DNA from: Rikenella microfusus
GTDB lineage: Bacteria; Bacteroidota; Bacteroidia; Bacteroidales; VadinHA17
Assembly (NCBI GenBank): GCA_020722575.1
Contig: DYKN01000001.1
Location: 1 to 64,000 of the forward strand
DNA: 64,000 bases
Reading direction: 5' to 3'
The translations under genes and the position numbers were made by a program. The notes under the pieces were generated by a model, which was not told the DNA's origin, searched no databases, and saw only the letters and a list, made by a program, of their open reading frames with translations. Below, one piece after another: positions 8,828-21,958 of this stretch (positions are counted from its first letter, which is position 1; each line of letters starts with the position of its first letter).

Positions 8828-10003
8828 TTATTTGCTTAAGAGCCTCAGTAGTTTTCCCAGACGCAAGGGGTAATAAAGAATTGCTTTGAACGTACTGCTG
8901 GTTCGGTAACGGTTTTTCATGAAAGTAACAGAAGGGAAAATATCGCCAAGCAGAAAAAGTATCTTCCGGTGTAAACCGGGAATTTCTCCAATCATTTTTC
9001 TGTATGCTTTCCCTTGATTCATCGGTTTGTTACCTTTAGGACTTTTAATGAAGAATACAAATCTATTGAGGGAGGCAGGATCGAACCACCGGCTGACAAA
9101 TTCATTCAACCAATCGGGCAGTTCCAGATCCCACAGATCACGCAGAATTTCAAGTTTTGATGCGAGTATTTTACTTATTCCAGCGGCACGCGCTTCATCT
9201 AAAAGTTCATATTTGAAAATTTCTTCCCTGTACTTTTCACTAAGTACAACAAGATCAGCATAAAGTCGGAGTTGCGATTCGCTGTTCAGTTCATGCCCGT
9301 AAATATGCCGCACAAGATAAAGGAATAAAAGTCGGGGAGCGGGAATAAATGCTTTTTCTCTTTCAACTTTTATTTCTGTTGCTGTCTCGATAGTTTTTTT
9401 TGTCAGCTGATTTTTCTTGCCGGGGAAAAGCTCGAGGTGAATATCGATCGACACGCCTCCTTTTAATAATGAGGGGAGATGTTTACCTGTCCATTCGATT
9501 ATTGATTTATGGAAACCTGATTTAACAGGCAGTGTATCATAACCATTTTGCATGAGTATATTTCTTGCCCTGATATAATCGTGCCTTTCAATAAGGATGT
9601 CAACATCGGTCATCTGTCGGAGCCCTGTATTTCCGTAAGCTGTAAGTTCAAGTGCCAGACCTTTAAGCAGTACGACTTTTATACCGGCTTTACCGAGCAA
9701 TGCCAGGATATCTTCCAGCGCGGTCAGATGGAATGCATTACGACTTATGTTAAGATGATATGAAGAACGCAGAATTTCGGCATATTTTTCAGGTAGTTTC
9801 TCGATCAGGCCGAGAGCATCGAGGTTGTGGAAAACAAGGGCTGATACACCATGCTCGCCTGTAAGGCGGATAAAATAATCATAGTCGCTTATTGAGGTTA
9901 AGAGTCTGGATATTCTGGTTTTCAGATCAGCTCCGAAAGAAAGTCGGCATAGTCCCATCAAAAGGATCTCTTCATCCCTGATATGAGATCTGTTATTATT
10001 CAT
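8828..10003 (-). CDS. Nucleotidyltransferase family protein (NTP_transf_5-like)
   Basis: KVVLLKGLALELTAYGNTGLRQMTDVDILIERHDYIRARNILMQNGY motif; last gene of a compact five-gene operon. Confidence 0.75.
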   Translation of the reverse strand: MNNNRSHIRDEEILLMGLCRLSFGADLKTRISRLLTSISDYDYFIRLTGEHGVSALVFHNLDALGLIEKLPEKYAEILRSSYHLNISRNAFHLTALEDILALLGKAGIKVVLLKGLALELTAYGNTGLRQMTDVDILIERHDYIRARNILMQNGYDTLPVKSGFHKSIIEWTGKHLPSLLKGGVSIDIHLELFPGKKNQLTKKTIETATEIKVEREKAFIPAPRLLFLYLVRHIYGHELNSESQLRLYADLVVLSEKYREEIFKYELLDEARAAGISKILASKLEILRDLWDLELPDWLNEFVSRWFDPASLNRFVFFIKSPKGNKPMNQGKAYRKMIGEIPGLHRKILFLLGDIFPSVTFMKNRYRTSSTFKAILYYPLRLGKLLRLLSK

Positions 10004-11783
10004 CTCCGAGCATACTTTTCTGGCGGGTAAACATCTGTTGGTATATACCTCCCGCAGCCATCAGTTCTTCATGAGAGCCGTTTTCGACTACTCTCCCATG
10101 GTCGAGGACGATGATACGGTCGGCCAGTCTGACATTTGTGAGTCTGTGGCTTATCAGCAGAACTGTTCGACCTCTGACTATTTCCCTTAAACTGCTGAAT
10201 ATTTCAAATTCCGAAGCAGAATCAAGGGCGCTTGAGGGTTCGTCAAGGACATAAACGGAAGCGTCACGGTAGAGAGTTCGGGCAAGGGCTATTTTTTGCC
10301 ATTCGCCCCAGCTGAGCTCGCGGCTATCGTCGAAAAGAGGGCCTATTGATGTGTCGTAACCATGAGGAAGGGATTCGATCAAAGTATGAATGCCAGTAGT
10401 GATAGCCGCTTCTTTTATTTTTTCAATTGCAGGTGGTGAGTCAGCATCGCCCAGCAAAATATTTTCACCGGCAGTTAGATTGTACAGCATAAAATCCTGG
10501 AAGAGAACAGAAAATTGCCTGCGGTATTTTTCCGGATTGAAATTCCGGATATTCTTGCCGTCAAACAATATTTTGCCGTTGTCGGGATCGTAGAGTCTGC
10601 ATATGATCTTAACCAGTGTGCTCTTACCAGAGCCGTTAGGTCCGACAAGGGCAACAATCTCTCCTTTGCTTATTGTAAGTTTCACATTATCAAGGGCTGG
10701 TATTATACTTCCCGGATAGGTGAACGACACGTCTTCCACTTTAATCTCATGTCTGAGGGGAGAAATAGATTCTGCCGGCTCTTCAGTCGTGATCATTTCT
10801 CTCAGGTTGAGAAAGTCGAAGATATCGCCAGTGAAGAGGGAGTCTTCATAAAGGCCGGCTACAGAGCCCAAAACATCTTTAAGGTAAACGAGTCCCTGCC
10901 GGAAGGCAAGTACGAGTATTGCCATCGAACCGAGGGTAATATTTCCTTTGAGTGTCTGGTCGGCAACAATCGATAGCATAAGAAAGAGAGCGCCGGCTTT
11001 TACAAGAGTTGAAAGAGCATCAATGCCTGTCCGGGTACGGATAATTTTTATTTCCTCTTCCTTTTGTTTGCTGAATGACTTCATGAAGAGCGATCTGAAA
11101 AAGTTCCCCAGTCCGAAAAGCCTCATCTCACGTGAAGGTCTGTCGCCTGTCAGAAGCCAGTTAAAATATGCAGCTTTGCGTTCCTCAGGTGTCTGTTCCT
11201 TTCTGAAATTATAGAGAACCGATGCATAATGAAGTCTGAGCCATATTCCGGGAATATTTACAGCAATAAGAATTGCAGCAAGCCACCAGTTTAATGTAAA
11301 GAGCAGTCCGGCCATAAGAAGTAGTGAAATAATACTTCTGAAAAGGGCAACAAGGTTATTCACGATATTGTTTGGTCTCCATGTGGCTTCTCTCACAGCC
11401 CTGGATAGTTTATCGAAATATGAAGGGTTTTCGAAATTGATAAGGTCGAGAGAGGTGGCTTTTGAATGAAGCAGACTGTACATATATTTCTCGAGGTAGT
11501 ACGATTGTTTCTTTCTTATGTAGTTTCCGGCTTCAGCCGAAAATTCATCAATCAGGAAAACGATTACCACTGCGAGAATATATAGTATTAAGGAGGGCAT
11601 TGCTAAATCTTCACCCGATGTTACGCCTTCCGTTATAATGTCAATAAGTTTTTTGAGAAGAAAAAGCAGGATTAGAGGGAGGAAGCCACGGAGAACGGAA
11701 ACAATCACATTTGCCGTTGTCCAGCCCGGTGTACCTGACCAGACCAGTCGTACCGATTCATACAGAAGTCGGATCTTCTTCAT
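9996..11783 (-). CDS. ABC transporter, fused membrane and ATPase domains
   Basis: N-terminal TM domain; Walker A GPNGSGKST, signature LSWGEWQKIALAR, DEPSSALD. Confidence 0.9.
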   Translation of the reverse strand: MKKIRLLYESVRLVWSGTPGWTTANVIVSVLRGFLPLILLFLLKKLIDIITEGVTSGEDLAMPSLILYILAVVIVFLIDEFSAEAGNYIRKKQSYYLEKYMYSLLHSKATSLDLINFENPSYFDKLSRAVREATWRPNNIVNNLVALFRSIISLLLMAGLLFTLNWWLAAILIAVNIPGIWLRLHYASVLYNFRKEQTPEERKAAYFNWLLTGDRPSREMRLFGLGNFFRSLFMKSFSKQKEEEIKIIRTRTGIDALSTLVKAGALFLMLSIVADQTLKGNITLGSMAILVLAFRQGLVYLKDVLGSVAGLYEDSLFTGDIFDFLNLREMITTEEPAESISPLRHEIKVEDVSFTYPGSIIPALDNVKLTISKGEIVALVGPNGSGKSTLVKIICRLYDPDNGKILFDGKNIRNFNPEKYRRQFSVLFQDFMLYNLTAGENILLGDADSPPAIEKIKEAAITTGIHTLIESLPHGYDTSIGPLFDDSRELSWGEWQKIALARTLYRDASVYVLDEPSSALDSASEFEIFSSLREIVRGRTVLLISHRLTNVRLADRIIVLDHGRVVENGSHEELMAAGGIYQQMFTRQKSMLGDE

Positions 11784-11791
11784 AGGTTGAT

Positions 11792-12280
11792 TCAGAGATT
11801 AAGGATTTTGTTTTTCAGATTTCTTAACCTGTTCAGAAGTTGTATTGTAACTACTCTGATACGGTTAAAAAAATAGTTTGGTCTGGCGAAAAAGTTTCGT
11901 GGGAGATGAGCAAAGCCTTCCATTCCGGTAACACGTCCTATAATCTTCTCAACAGGTACAGGCTGGTCTGTGCGGGAATTACTGTCGCCACGGGTAATAT
12001 AAAATCTTTTTCCTCCCTCATCTTTGATTTTTACTACACGATGTACGACAATACCTTTCTCCCTTTCGATAGCTACAATTTCACCAACAACAGGAGTCCC
12101 TTTTATCCTGAGTGGTTCGATGATAATCACGCTGCCCGGCTTAATAACAGGATACATACTATATCCGTGAGCCTTTATCCGGATAGTCTTTCCTTCGCCG
12201 AGAAGGCTTAGACTCATGTCCTTGATTTCCTTAATATGTCTGGCTGTATTGTTCATTTTCAAGAATAAAATCGATAACAC
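11792..12280 (-). CDS. S24/S26 (signal peptidase I-like) protein
   Basis: RIKAHGYSMYPVIKPGSVIIIEP...VVGEIVAIEREKGIVVHRVV...ITRGDSNSRTDQPV. True start is probably MNNTARH (about 12256). Confidence 0.75.
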   Translation of the reverse strand: MLSILFLKMNNTARHIKEIKDMSLSLLGEGKTIRIKAHGYSMYPVIKPGSVIIIEPLRIKGTPVVGEIVAIEREKGIVVHRVVKIKDEGGKRFYITRGDSNSRTDQPVPVEKIIGRVTGMEGFAHLPRNFFARPNYFFNRIRVVTIQLLNRLRNLKNKILNL

Positions 12281-13184
12281 TACTATCGGGTTCGAAGAAT
12301 AGCAGATAAACAGGTATTTTTTCGCACATCAGTGACACTTCGTCGACGAGTTGTTCGATAATTTTTTTATCCCAGTTATGCTGGATACAGTTAGCCAGAA
12401 TGTTTGCTATTGCCCGGGCACCTTTTAGTTGTACGAGTCGGTTATTGCGGCCATGTTCAAGAAGAAAAACCGTATTAAGGCATGAAGATGCCGGGCTGTC
12501 AAAATCATAAATCGGGGTATTGTGAAAAACATATCCTGTCTTGCTTTTTCTGATTATCAGACGGTCGTCGTGTATAACCGTTGCTCCAGCGTTTCTCCAC
12601 AGATATGCCATTGTTGACTTCCCTTTGCCTGAAACGCCGCTGAAAAGATAACCTCTATTATTGTAATTTACACCCGAGGCATGAATCATAATATCACCAT
12701 TGGCAACTGTCAGATAATATAGCAGCAGACTATCGACAGGATAATCAAGCGGATCGGCAGGGAATATGGTACCTTCCATCCAGAGATCCCATTCGCGCGA
12801 TGCAAGGGAAAAGGAGAGAATAGCTGTGGAGGGGACAGGTGATCTGACATAACTTGCGGTGATAAAAAATCTGTCGGTACCTGCTTTGTAAACGCTCCAG
12901 AAATCATCGTTCACTTTGAGGGGTATTTCATCTCTTTCCTCAAAAAGTGGGGCATGGAAAACTCTTTGAGCTCCCCGGGGAAGTACGGTGCTTCCTGAGT
13001 GAACCTTTAGAAGCAGATCATGATCACCGCCTTCCACTATATTCTTAATGAAACGTGTTGAAGGCCTCAGCCCGGGATCGTCATCAGCAGACTCAACCTT
13101 TATCATGTAACCAGCAATTTTAAGCATGTAACTTTTCATCTGCAAGAAATTTTTTCCGGGCACCCGCCAGGCCAAAATGATCAT
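12231..13184 (-). CDS. HPr kinase/phosphorylase-related (HprK-like) kinase
   Basis: GVNYNNRGYLFSGVSGKGKSTMAYLWRNAGATVIHDDRLIIRK P-loop motif; downstream of a PqqD-like gene. Confidence 0.7.
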   Translation of the reverse strand: MIILAWRVPGKNFLQMKSYMLKIAGYMIKVESADDDPGLRPSTRFIKNIVEGGDHDLLLKVHSGSTVLPRGAQRVFHAPLFEERDEIPLKVNDDFWSVYKAGTDRFFITASYVRSPVPSTAILSFSLASREWDLWMEGTIFPADPLDYPVDSLLLYYLTVANGDIMIHASGVNYNNRGYLFSGVSGKGKSTMAYLWRNAGATVIHDDRLIIRKSKTGYVFHNTPIYDFDSPASSCLNTVFLLEHGRNNRLVQLKGARAIANILANCIQHNWDKKIIEQLVDEVSLMCEKIPVYLLFFEPDSSVIDFILENEQYSQTY

Positions 13185-13471
13185 TCCATATTAATTATGA
13201 GATAATTCTTTATTGCTTCAATAAATTCTATTACATCCTTTTCGGCAGTAGCATGGTCAACATCGAATTCGTTTTCAACAAGTTCAATAATTTGGCCGAC
13301 TGTTTTACGTCCGTCAATCTTCTCCCAGATAAATGCCCCTGTCTCGTTTAGCGTAAAAATATTGTTCATATCTGCAATATTTTCCGTAACAGGCACAAGG
13401 ATGTATTCGTGACCTGTTTTTCTGGTAACAACAGATGGAGAATGTGAAGGTATTTTATTATACAGATCCAT
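13181..13471 (-). CDS. PqqD-family (RiPP recognition element-like) protein
   Basis: NIFTLNETGAFIWEKIDGRKTVGQIIELVENEFDVDHATAEKDVIEFIEAIKNYLII. Confidence 0.8.
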   Translation of the reverse strand: MDLYNKIPSHSPSVVTRKTGHEYILVPVTENIADMNNIFTLNETGAFIWEKIDGRKTVGQIIELVENEFDVDHATAEKDVIEFIEAIKNYLIINME

Positions 13472-13542
13472 TTTAATTCAATATATGCCAAATTTATAAA
13501 ATTTAGCTTCAGGTAATTGTTAACTTTGCAAAAACCATAAAA

Positions 13543-15672
13543 ATGGCAAAAGGAAAATCACGCGGGCAGAAAAGAGTCCAGCAGATTATTGAAATTGAGG
13601 AAAATGTAAAGGGTATTCTCAATAATAATGCAGGAAAGTCGTTCAATTACAAACAGATTGCGAAACTGCTTAATATCAATGATGAAGAGAAGCGAAGAGA
13701 ACTCTTAAAAATATTAGATAAACTTGCTTCTCAGGGTATTGTTAAGGAGACCCGGCGTGGAAGATATATGGTCAGGGAAGGGAAAGGTTATGTTACCGGG
13801 ACTGTTGAGCTGACAAGGATGGGGTATGGATTTGTTGTTACGGAAGAGCTCGATGATGATATTTTTGTAACGGGAAGAAATCTTCACACTGCCCTTCATG
13901 GCGACAGGGTAAAGGTTTGGCTATATGCCCGCAGAAAAGGAGCAAGGCCTGAAGGTGAAGTAGTTTCGATTATTGAAAGGGCAAGATCAACATTTGTAGG
14001 TACTATTGAAATAGTTTCAAATCTGGCTTTTCTTATTCCCGATAGCAAAAATATGCCTTTTGATCTGTTTATTCCGGGTTCTAAGCTCAATGGTGCGAAG
14101 CAGGGACAAAAGGCAGTTGCCCGGATTGTTGAATGGGATAACAGAGCCAAGAATCCTGTTGGTGAAATTGTCGAAGTTTTAGGTTACCCGGGTGATCATG
14201 AGACGGAAATACATGCCATACTATCTGAGTTTGAACTACCTTATTCTTTTTCTCCAGAGGTTGAAAAAGATGCAGAGAAGATTTCAGATATAATTACTGG
14301 TGAGGATCTAAAAGGTCGGCGTGACTTCAGGGATGTGCCCACTTTCACCATTGACCCTGCCGATGCACGGGATTTTGATGATGCAATCTCATTGCGTAAG
14401 CTCAGTAATGGAAACTGGGAGATTGGTGTACACATTGCTGATGTGACTTATTATGTTAAACCTAATTCACTGCTCGAGAAAGAGGCTAAACAAAGAGCTA
14501 CTTCGGTATATCTTGTTGACCGGGTAGTGCCAATGCTCCCGGAAAGATTATCGAACCATATTTGTTCGCTTAATCCGGGCGAGGATAAACTTACCTATTC
14601 GGCGGTGTTTGAGATGAACGATAATGCTGAAATAGTTTCGGAATGGTTTGGCCGTACGGTTATCAATTCTGACAGGAGGTTCTCTTATAGTGAAGCACAG
14701 AAGATTATAGATTCAGGTGAAGGAGATATGTCGGAGCAGTTGAGTGTCCTGAACAGACTTGCTCAGCTTCTCAGGGAGAGGCGGTTTGCGGCAGGATCAT
14801 TCTTTTTTGAAAGGGTGGAGATACAGTTTGATCTCGATGAGAAAGGAAAGCCTCTGGCAATAAGGTTCAGAGAGATGGGCACAGCGAACCAGCTTATTGA
14901 AGAATTTATGTTGCTGGCTAATAAAAGAGTAGCTGAGTTTGTTGGAAAAACCCTGAAAGGGAAAACCTTTGTTTACCGAATACATGATAAACCCGATCCT
15001 GAAAAATTCGATTCGTTTGTGCATTTCATTAAAAGATTTGGATATAGCCTCGATAACAGCAACATACGTTCCCTTCCAAAAGCAATGAACAGGCTTTTAA
15101 CACAGGTGGAGGGAACTAATGAGCAGAATCTGATAGAGACTCTGGCAATCAGGGCAATGGCAAAAGCAGTCTATTCAACTGATAATATAGGGCATTACGG
15201 ACTCTCTTTCAGATATTATACACATTTCACCTCACCCATCAGGCGCTATCCTGATATGATGGTTCATCGTCTGCTGACAGCTTATCTTAATAAGGAAAAT
15301 CCGGGAGGAAAAGAGAAATACGAAAAGCTCTGCGAGCATTCTTCAAAGATGGAGCGTGTTGCTATGGAAGCTGAAAGAGCATCGATAAAGTACAAGCAGG
15401 TTGAGTTTATGGCCGATAAGATCGGGAAGGTATTTGAAGGAGTAATATCAGGTGTTACCGAGTGGGGTATCTATGTTGAAATAATCGAAAACCAGTGTGA
15501 GGGAATGATTCATATCCGGGACCTCGACGATGATTACTACGAATATGATGAAAGCAATTACTGTATAAGGGGTAGGTATTCGGGCAGGGAATACCGGCTT
15601 GGTGACAGGGTTAAGGTTGAGGTGGTGAAGGCTGATCTTGAGAAGAAGCAGCTTGATTACCGTTTTGCCTGA
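13543..15672 (+). CDS. rnr: Ribonuclease R
   Basis: 709 aa; TIDPADARDFDDAISLRKL, HIADVTYYV, YTHFTSPIRRYPDMMVHRLL, C-terminal S1 domain. Confidence 0.95.
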   Translation: MAKGKSRGQKRVQQIIEIEENVKGILNNNAGKSFNYKQIAKLLNINDEEKRRELLKILDKLASQGIVKETRRGRYMVREGKGYVTGTVELTRMGYGFVVTEELDDDIFVTGRNLHTALHGDRVKVWLYARRKGARPEGEVVSIIERARSTFVGTIEIVSNLAFLIPDSKNMPFDLFIPGSKLNGAKQGQKAVARIVEWDNRAKNPVGEIVEVLGYPGDHETEIHAILSEFELPYSFSPEVEKDAEKISDIITGEDLKGRRDFRDVPTFTIDPADARDFDDAISLRKLSNGNWEIGVHIADVTYYVKPNSLLEKEAKQRATSVYLVDRVVPMLPERLSNHICSLNPGEDKLTYSAVFEMNDNAEIVSEWFGRTVINSDRRFSYSEAQKIIDSGEGDMSEQLSVLNRLAQLLRERRFAAGSFFFERVEIQFDLDEKGKPLAIRFREMGTANQLIEEFMLLANKRVAEFVGKTLKGKTFVYRIHDKPDPEKFDSFVHFIKRFGYSLDNSNIRSLPKAMNRLLTQVEGTNEQNLIETLAIRAMAKAVYSTDNIGHYGLSFRYYTHFTSPIRRYPDMMVHRLLTAYLNKENPGGKEKYEKLCEHSSKMERVAMEAERASIKYKQVEFMADKIGKVFEGVISGVTEWGIYVEIIENQCEGMIHIRDLDDDYYEYDESNYCIRGRYSGREYRLGDRVKVEVVKADLEKKQLDYRFA

Positions 15673-17531
15673 TCTTCCTCGATGAGTCTGATAAGCTCGT
15701 CAGCTGCTCTCTTTTCATCAACATTTTTAAGAACGGGCCTGGTGCCTTTGTAGATATGGACTTTACCGGGTCCGGCACCTACATAACCCCAATCGGCTCC
15801 AGCCATTTCCCCGGGCCCATTTACAATACAACCCATTACAGCAATCTTAAGCCCTTTAAGATGGGAGGTTTTTTCCTTTACCTTTTTGAGTGCATCCGGA
15901 AGGTTGAATTTTGTTCTGCCACATGTCGGGCACGAAATATAAATCGTTCTTGTGATCCTCAGCCCTGTACACTGGAGTATTGAAAAACATAACCGGTTGA
16001 TTACGGGTGCACCGATATTTTCATTGCCTGTAACAGATATACCTGCAATGAGTCGGTCGTTAAGGTAACCTCCAAGCAGGGCAGCAGCCTTTATGCGAAG
16101 ATCTTCAATGTTTTCATCCCCGAACATAGGATTCAGTATTACATTATATCTCCGACCTGCTTCAGAAAGTTTCCGCAGAAACCTGTCGGGTGCAAATTTG
16201 TTCTCATCTTCTTTCCAGATAAAGACAATCAGAGAAGTTGCCGGATCGATCTTTTTCAGCTGATTTATCCGGGTATGTGAGCCTGTCAGGATGATGTTCA
16301 TAAAAGGTGATCGTTCTCTGGTATTGTCAGGCCACGTGTTTGTGGGGAAAATTGGATACAGGTTTTCTTTTTCACTGTTTTCCATCCAGATTCTATGGGG
16401 TACTGCGACAGATGAGCCCTCGGGAATTATTTTTGGACAACCGGAAGCAATTATTAAATCGGCAGCTCCGTCAACTTTTTCTATCCTGCCCGAAACACTA
16501 TTAACTCTGTAACCGACGTCGGTGAAGATTTCTTCATTCACCGTAGAATAATGGCTCATGTTGAGGAGAACTATTGGACCATTGATTTTTCTGAGAGGAG
16601 CAGGAGGTAAAAGTTTATTTATGTGAGGTTGTATGGTGCTTTCTTTTTTTTCAGGCATTCCTTTAGGAAAAAAATCTGCCAATTTTCGTGCAACAGGGAT
16701 TTCCTCTTCGGGGTTACCGGTAAGGGATACTCTTATTGTATCGCCTATGCCTTCAGCAAGAAGTGTTCCTATCCCTGCTGCTGATCTCACCACCCCATCC
16801 TCACCCTCACCTGCTTCGGTAACGCCCAGATGAATAGGGTATGCAAACCCTTCCTCCTGCATCATCTTTACCAGAAGCCTGTTGGCTGTTATCATTACTG
16901 CCGTGTCGGACGATTTCATTGAGACAACAAGACTGTGGAAATTTTCGGACCGGAATATCCTTATGAACTCAAGAGCCGAAACCACCATGCCTTCAGGAGT
17001 GTTGCCATAGCGGAAAATTATTCTTTCAGAGAGCGAACCGTGATTAACCCCTATTCGGATGGCCGTTTTGTTTCTGCGGCAAATCTCAATAAGAGGAAGA
17101 AGTCTTGAATGTATTCGTTCAAGCTCTTCCAGGTATTCTTTTTCATTGATACCTGAAGGAGGAATTTTTCTTTTATCGGCATAATTGCCTGGATTTATTC
17201 TAACTTTTTCAATTATTGCAGCGGCTGTTTCAGCAGCGGCAGGATTGAAATGTATATCTGCAATAAGCGGTGTTGAATAGCCCCGTTTTATAAGTTCATT
17301 CTTAATCGCTTCCAGATTACGGGCTTCTTTCACATCCCGGGCAGTGAGCCTTACATAATCAGCTCCTGCTTCAATTATTTTAATGCACTGTTCAACTGTT
17401 GCCTTTGTATCGAGTGTGTCGGTGTTGGTCATTGATTGAATTCGGAGGGGATAGTCACCACCCAGAGGCACCGTGCCGATGAATACTGTTGCCGGCCTGT
17501 ATGGTCTTGATGTTGCAATCATTCCTGACAA
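15657..17531 (-). CDS. ispG: 4-hydroxy-3-methylbut-2-enyl diphosphate synthase (long form)
   Basis: PLRIQSMTNTDTLDTKATVEQCI, ISCPTCGRT, VMGCIVNGPGEMAGADWGYVG. Confidence 0.95.
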   Translation of the reverse strand: MSGMIATSRPYRPATVFIGTVPLGGDYPLRIQSMTNTDTLDTKATVEQCIKIIEAGADYVRLTARDVKEARNLEAIKNELIKRGYSTPLIADIHFNPAAAETAAAIIEKVRINPGNYADKRKIPPSGINEKEYLEELERIHSRLLPLIEICRRNKTAIRIGVNHGSLSERIIFRYGNTPEGMVVSALEFIRIFRSENFHSLVVSMKSSDTAVMITANRLLVKMMQEEGFAYPIHLGVTEAGEGEDGVVRSAAGIGTLLAEGIGDTIRVSLTGNPEEEIPVARKLADFFPKGMPEKKESTIQPHINKLLPPAPLRKINGPIVLLNMSHYSTVNEEIFTDVGYRVNSVSGRIEKVDGAADLIIASGCPKIIPEGSSVAVPHRIWMENSEKENLYPIFPTNTWPDNTRERSPFMNIILTGSHTRINQLKKIDPATSLIVFIWKEDENKFAPDRFLRKLSEAGRRYNVILNPMFGDENIEDLRIKAAALLGGYLNDRLIAGISVTGNENIGAPVINRLCFSILQCTGLRITRTIYISCPTCGRTKFNLPDALKKVKEKTSHLKGLKIAVMGCIVNGPGEMAGADWGYVGAGPGKVHIYKGTRPVLKNVDEKRAADELIRLIEEDQAKR

Positions 17532-17534
17532 CCT

Positions 17535-19010
17535 CTAGTCAATTTCCCACTCGGCACCAGTGCGGAGATCCCTCACGGTAATACCCAGTTCGGCAAGCCG
17601 TGACCTTATCATGTCGGACATTCTGAACTCTTTTTTCTCCCTTACCTCCTGCCTGATGTCAAGAATAAGCTTCATCAAGTCGTTAATCAGTTTTTCATTC
17701 CCTTTTCCGGCCGATTCATCATAAAGTCCCAGAATGTTGTTTACGAACACCCTGAAAAGTTCCTTCAGCTCTGAGATATCGTCAGTGGCAAGTTTTTCAG
17801 TTCCATCCTTTGCTGAGTTGATGATTTTAACTGCATCGAATAGGTGGGAAAGCAGAACAGGGCTGTTAAGGTCGTCGTTTAGTGCCTCATAACATTTATC
17901 CCTGATAAGGGAGATATTCACTGACGATTTTGGGGCAGGTTCCAGTTTTTCGAGTGTTCCGGCAGCTTTCATCAGCCTTTCAAGACCTTTTTCAGCACTC
18001 TGCAATGCTTCGTTGGAAAAATCCATTGTGCTGCGATAGTGAGCCTGAAGGACGAAAAACCTTATGGTCATCGGGCTATAAGCCCGGTCGAGAAGCTTAT
18101 GACTGCCTGAAAAAATTTCGTCGAGAGTTATGAAATTCCCGAGTGACCGAGCCATTTTCTGTCCGTTGATGGTAATCATGTTATTGTGGATCCAGTACCG
18201 GACCGAGTCTTTTCCCATTGCGGCTGTTGACTGGGCAATTTCGCATTCATGATGAGGGAAGATCAGGTCCATCCCTCCACCGTGAATATCAAATTCCTCT
18301 CCGAGGTATTTTATGCTCATAGTAGAGCATTCGAGATGCCATCCGGGAAAACCTTCACTCCAGGGAGATGGCCATTTCATAAGATGACCGGCTTCAGCCT
18401 TCTTCCATAGAGCAAAATCGTATGGATTCTTCTTATCTTCCTGTCCTTCAAGATTACGGCTTTCGTGGAGAAGTTCATCGAGAACACGGCCCGAAAGCTT
18501 TCCGTAATTGTATTGTTTGCTGTATTTCAGAACATCAAAATAGACCGACCCGTTTACCTCATAAGCAAAGCCTGAAGCAATGAGTTTTTTGATAAATTCC
18601 TGCTGTTCTATGATATGTCCTGTAGCTCTTGGCTCAATAGAGGGCGGAAGCACATTCAGCTGGCTCATGTTACGGTGATAGGTATTCATGTATTTCTGAA
18701 CAACCTCCATAGGTTCAAGTTTCTCCAGCCTTGCCTGCCTGATTATTTTATCTTCTCCAGCATCAGCCTCTTCATCCTGCAAATGCCCCACGTCAGTGAT
18801 ATTTCGTACATACCTTACCCTGTAACCCAGATGAAGAAGGTATCTGTAAAGAAGATCAAACACCACTGCCGGACGTGCATGCCCGAGATGAGCATCACTA
18901 TAAACAGTAGGCCCGCAAACATACATCCCGACAAAAGGTGGATTGAGCGGTGTAAATATCTCTTTCTTCCTTGTAAGAGTATTGTAAATAGTAAGACCTT
19001 CCTGCATCAT
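17535..19010 (-). CDS. cysS: Cysteinyl-tRNA synthetase
   Basis: [46 protein letters not shown]. Confidence 0.96.
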   Translation of the reverse strand: MMQEGLTIYNTLTRKKEIFTPLNPPFVGMYVCGPTVYSDAHLGHARPAVVFDLLYRYLLHLGYRVRYVRNITDVGHLQDEEADAGEDKIIRQARLEKLEPMEVVQKYMNTYHRNMSQLNVLPPSIEPRATGHIIEQQEFIKKLIASGFAYEVNGSVYFDVLKYSKQYNYGKLSGRVLDELLHESRNLEGQEDKKNPYDFALWKKAEAGHLMKWPSPWSEGFPGWHLECSTMSIKYLGEEFDIHGGGMDLIFPHHECEIAQSTAAMGKDSVRYWIHNNMITINGQKMARSLGNFITLDEIFSGSHKLLDRAYSPMTIRFFVLQAHYRSTMDFSNEALQSAEKGLERLMKAAGTLEKLEPAPKSSVNISLIRDKCYEALNDDLNSPVLLSHLFDAVKIINSAKDGTEKLATDDISELKELFRVFVNNILGLYDESAGKGNEKLINDLMKLILDIRQEVREKKEFRMSDMIRSRLAELGITVRDLRTGAEWEID

Positions 19011-19189
19011 TTCCCGATTATTCTGACAAAAGTAGAAATTATTTTTGTTGTCAGGACTTTTTTCAGATTAACAACTATGATGACGGAGTGAAAATATTGT
19101 TAATATCTTATAACATTTTTTGGATTTTGAAAATGATTTTTTACATTTGTGGCCGTTAATCAAATATTCTTTTTTCAAAAAGAGGGTGT

Positions 19190-19316
19190 TTGATTTTATT
19201 AAGAAGGGTGGAGAGATTAGGCTCTGTGAAACCCTGGCAACCCAGACCGGCATCTGATGCCGGGATGAAGGTGCCAAGACCTAATCCCGGTAAAATCCGG
19301 GAGATGATAAAATAAA
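19190..19316 (+). promoter_or_regulatory. SAM-I (S-box) riboswitch
   Basis: GGTGGAGAGATTAGGCTCTGTGAAACCCTGGCAACCCAGACCGGCATCTGATGCCGGGATGAAGGTGCCAAGACCTAATCCCGG...GGGAGATGATAAAAT; P1 closes TGATTTTATTA/TGATAAAATAAA; upstream of metY-metX. Confidence 0.93.
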
Positions 19317-19396
19317 ACACGTGAAACAATGAATACTATTCATCTCACCAGCAAAAACTTTATCATGCCTTTGATGCCTATGTGCATGCAAGGGTA

Positions 19397-19445
19397 GAGA
19401 TCCTTTACCACCTGAAAAAAATTCCGGTAAAACAGTCAGGATCTC
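19397..19445 (+). promoter_or_regulatory. Second structured element between the SAM aptamer and metY
   Basis: GAGATCCT/AGGATCTC (8 bp) plus inner TTACC/GGTAA (5 bp). Confidence 0.5.
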
Positions 19446-19477
19446 ATAAAACAGCAGTGTTATACCTGTGTGTATAA

Positions 19478-21828
<2,351 letters not shown>

Positions 21829-21958
21829 CCGCTTCTTCCTCCGTCAGTTGGTGTTAAGGAGGGGAAGGGGGTTACTTTAAAAAAATAAAAAGAAAAAGAG
21901 CAAGTAAACTGATATTATGCCGAAGAAAAATTATTTAAGTATGAAATAAGATTAAATT

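Noticed and set aside
8828-13471. Complete lasso-peptide biosynthetic cluster
   Set aside because: No asparagine-synthetase-like cyclase, no transglutaminase-like protease and no precursor are visible.
15657-17531. Unusually long IspG (624 aa)
   Set aside because: The large-insert form of IspG is already known from Bacteroidetes, chlamydiae and plants.
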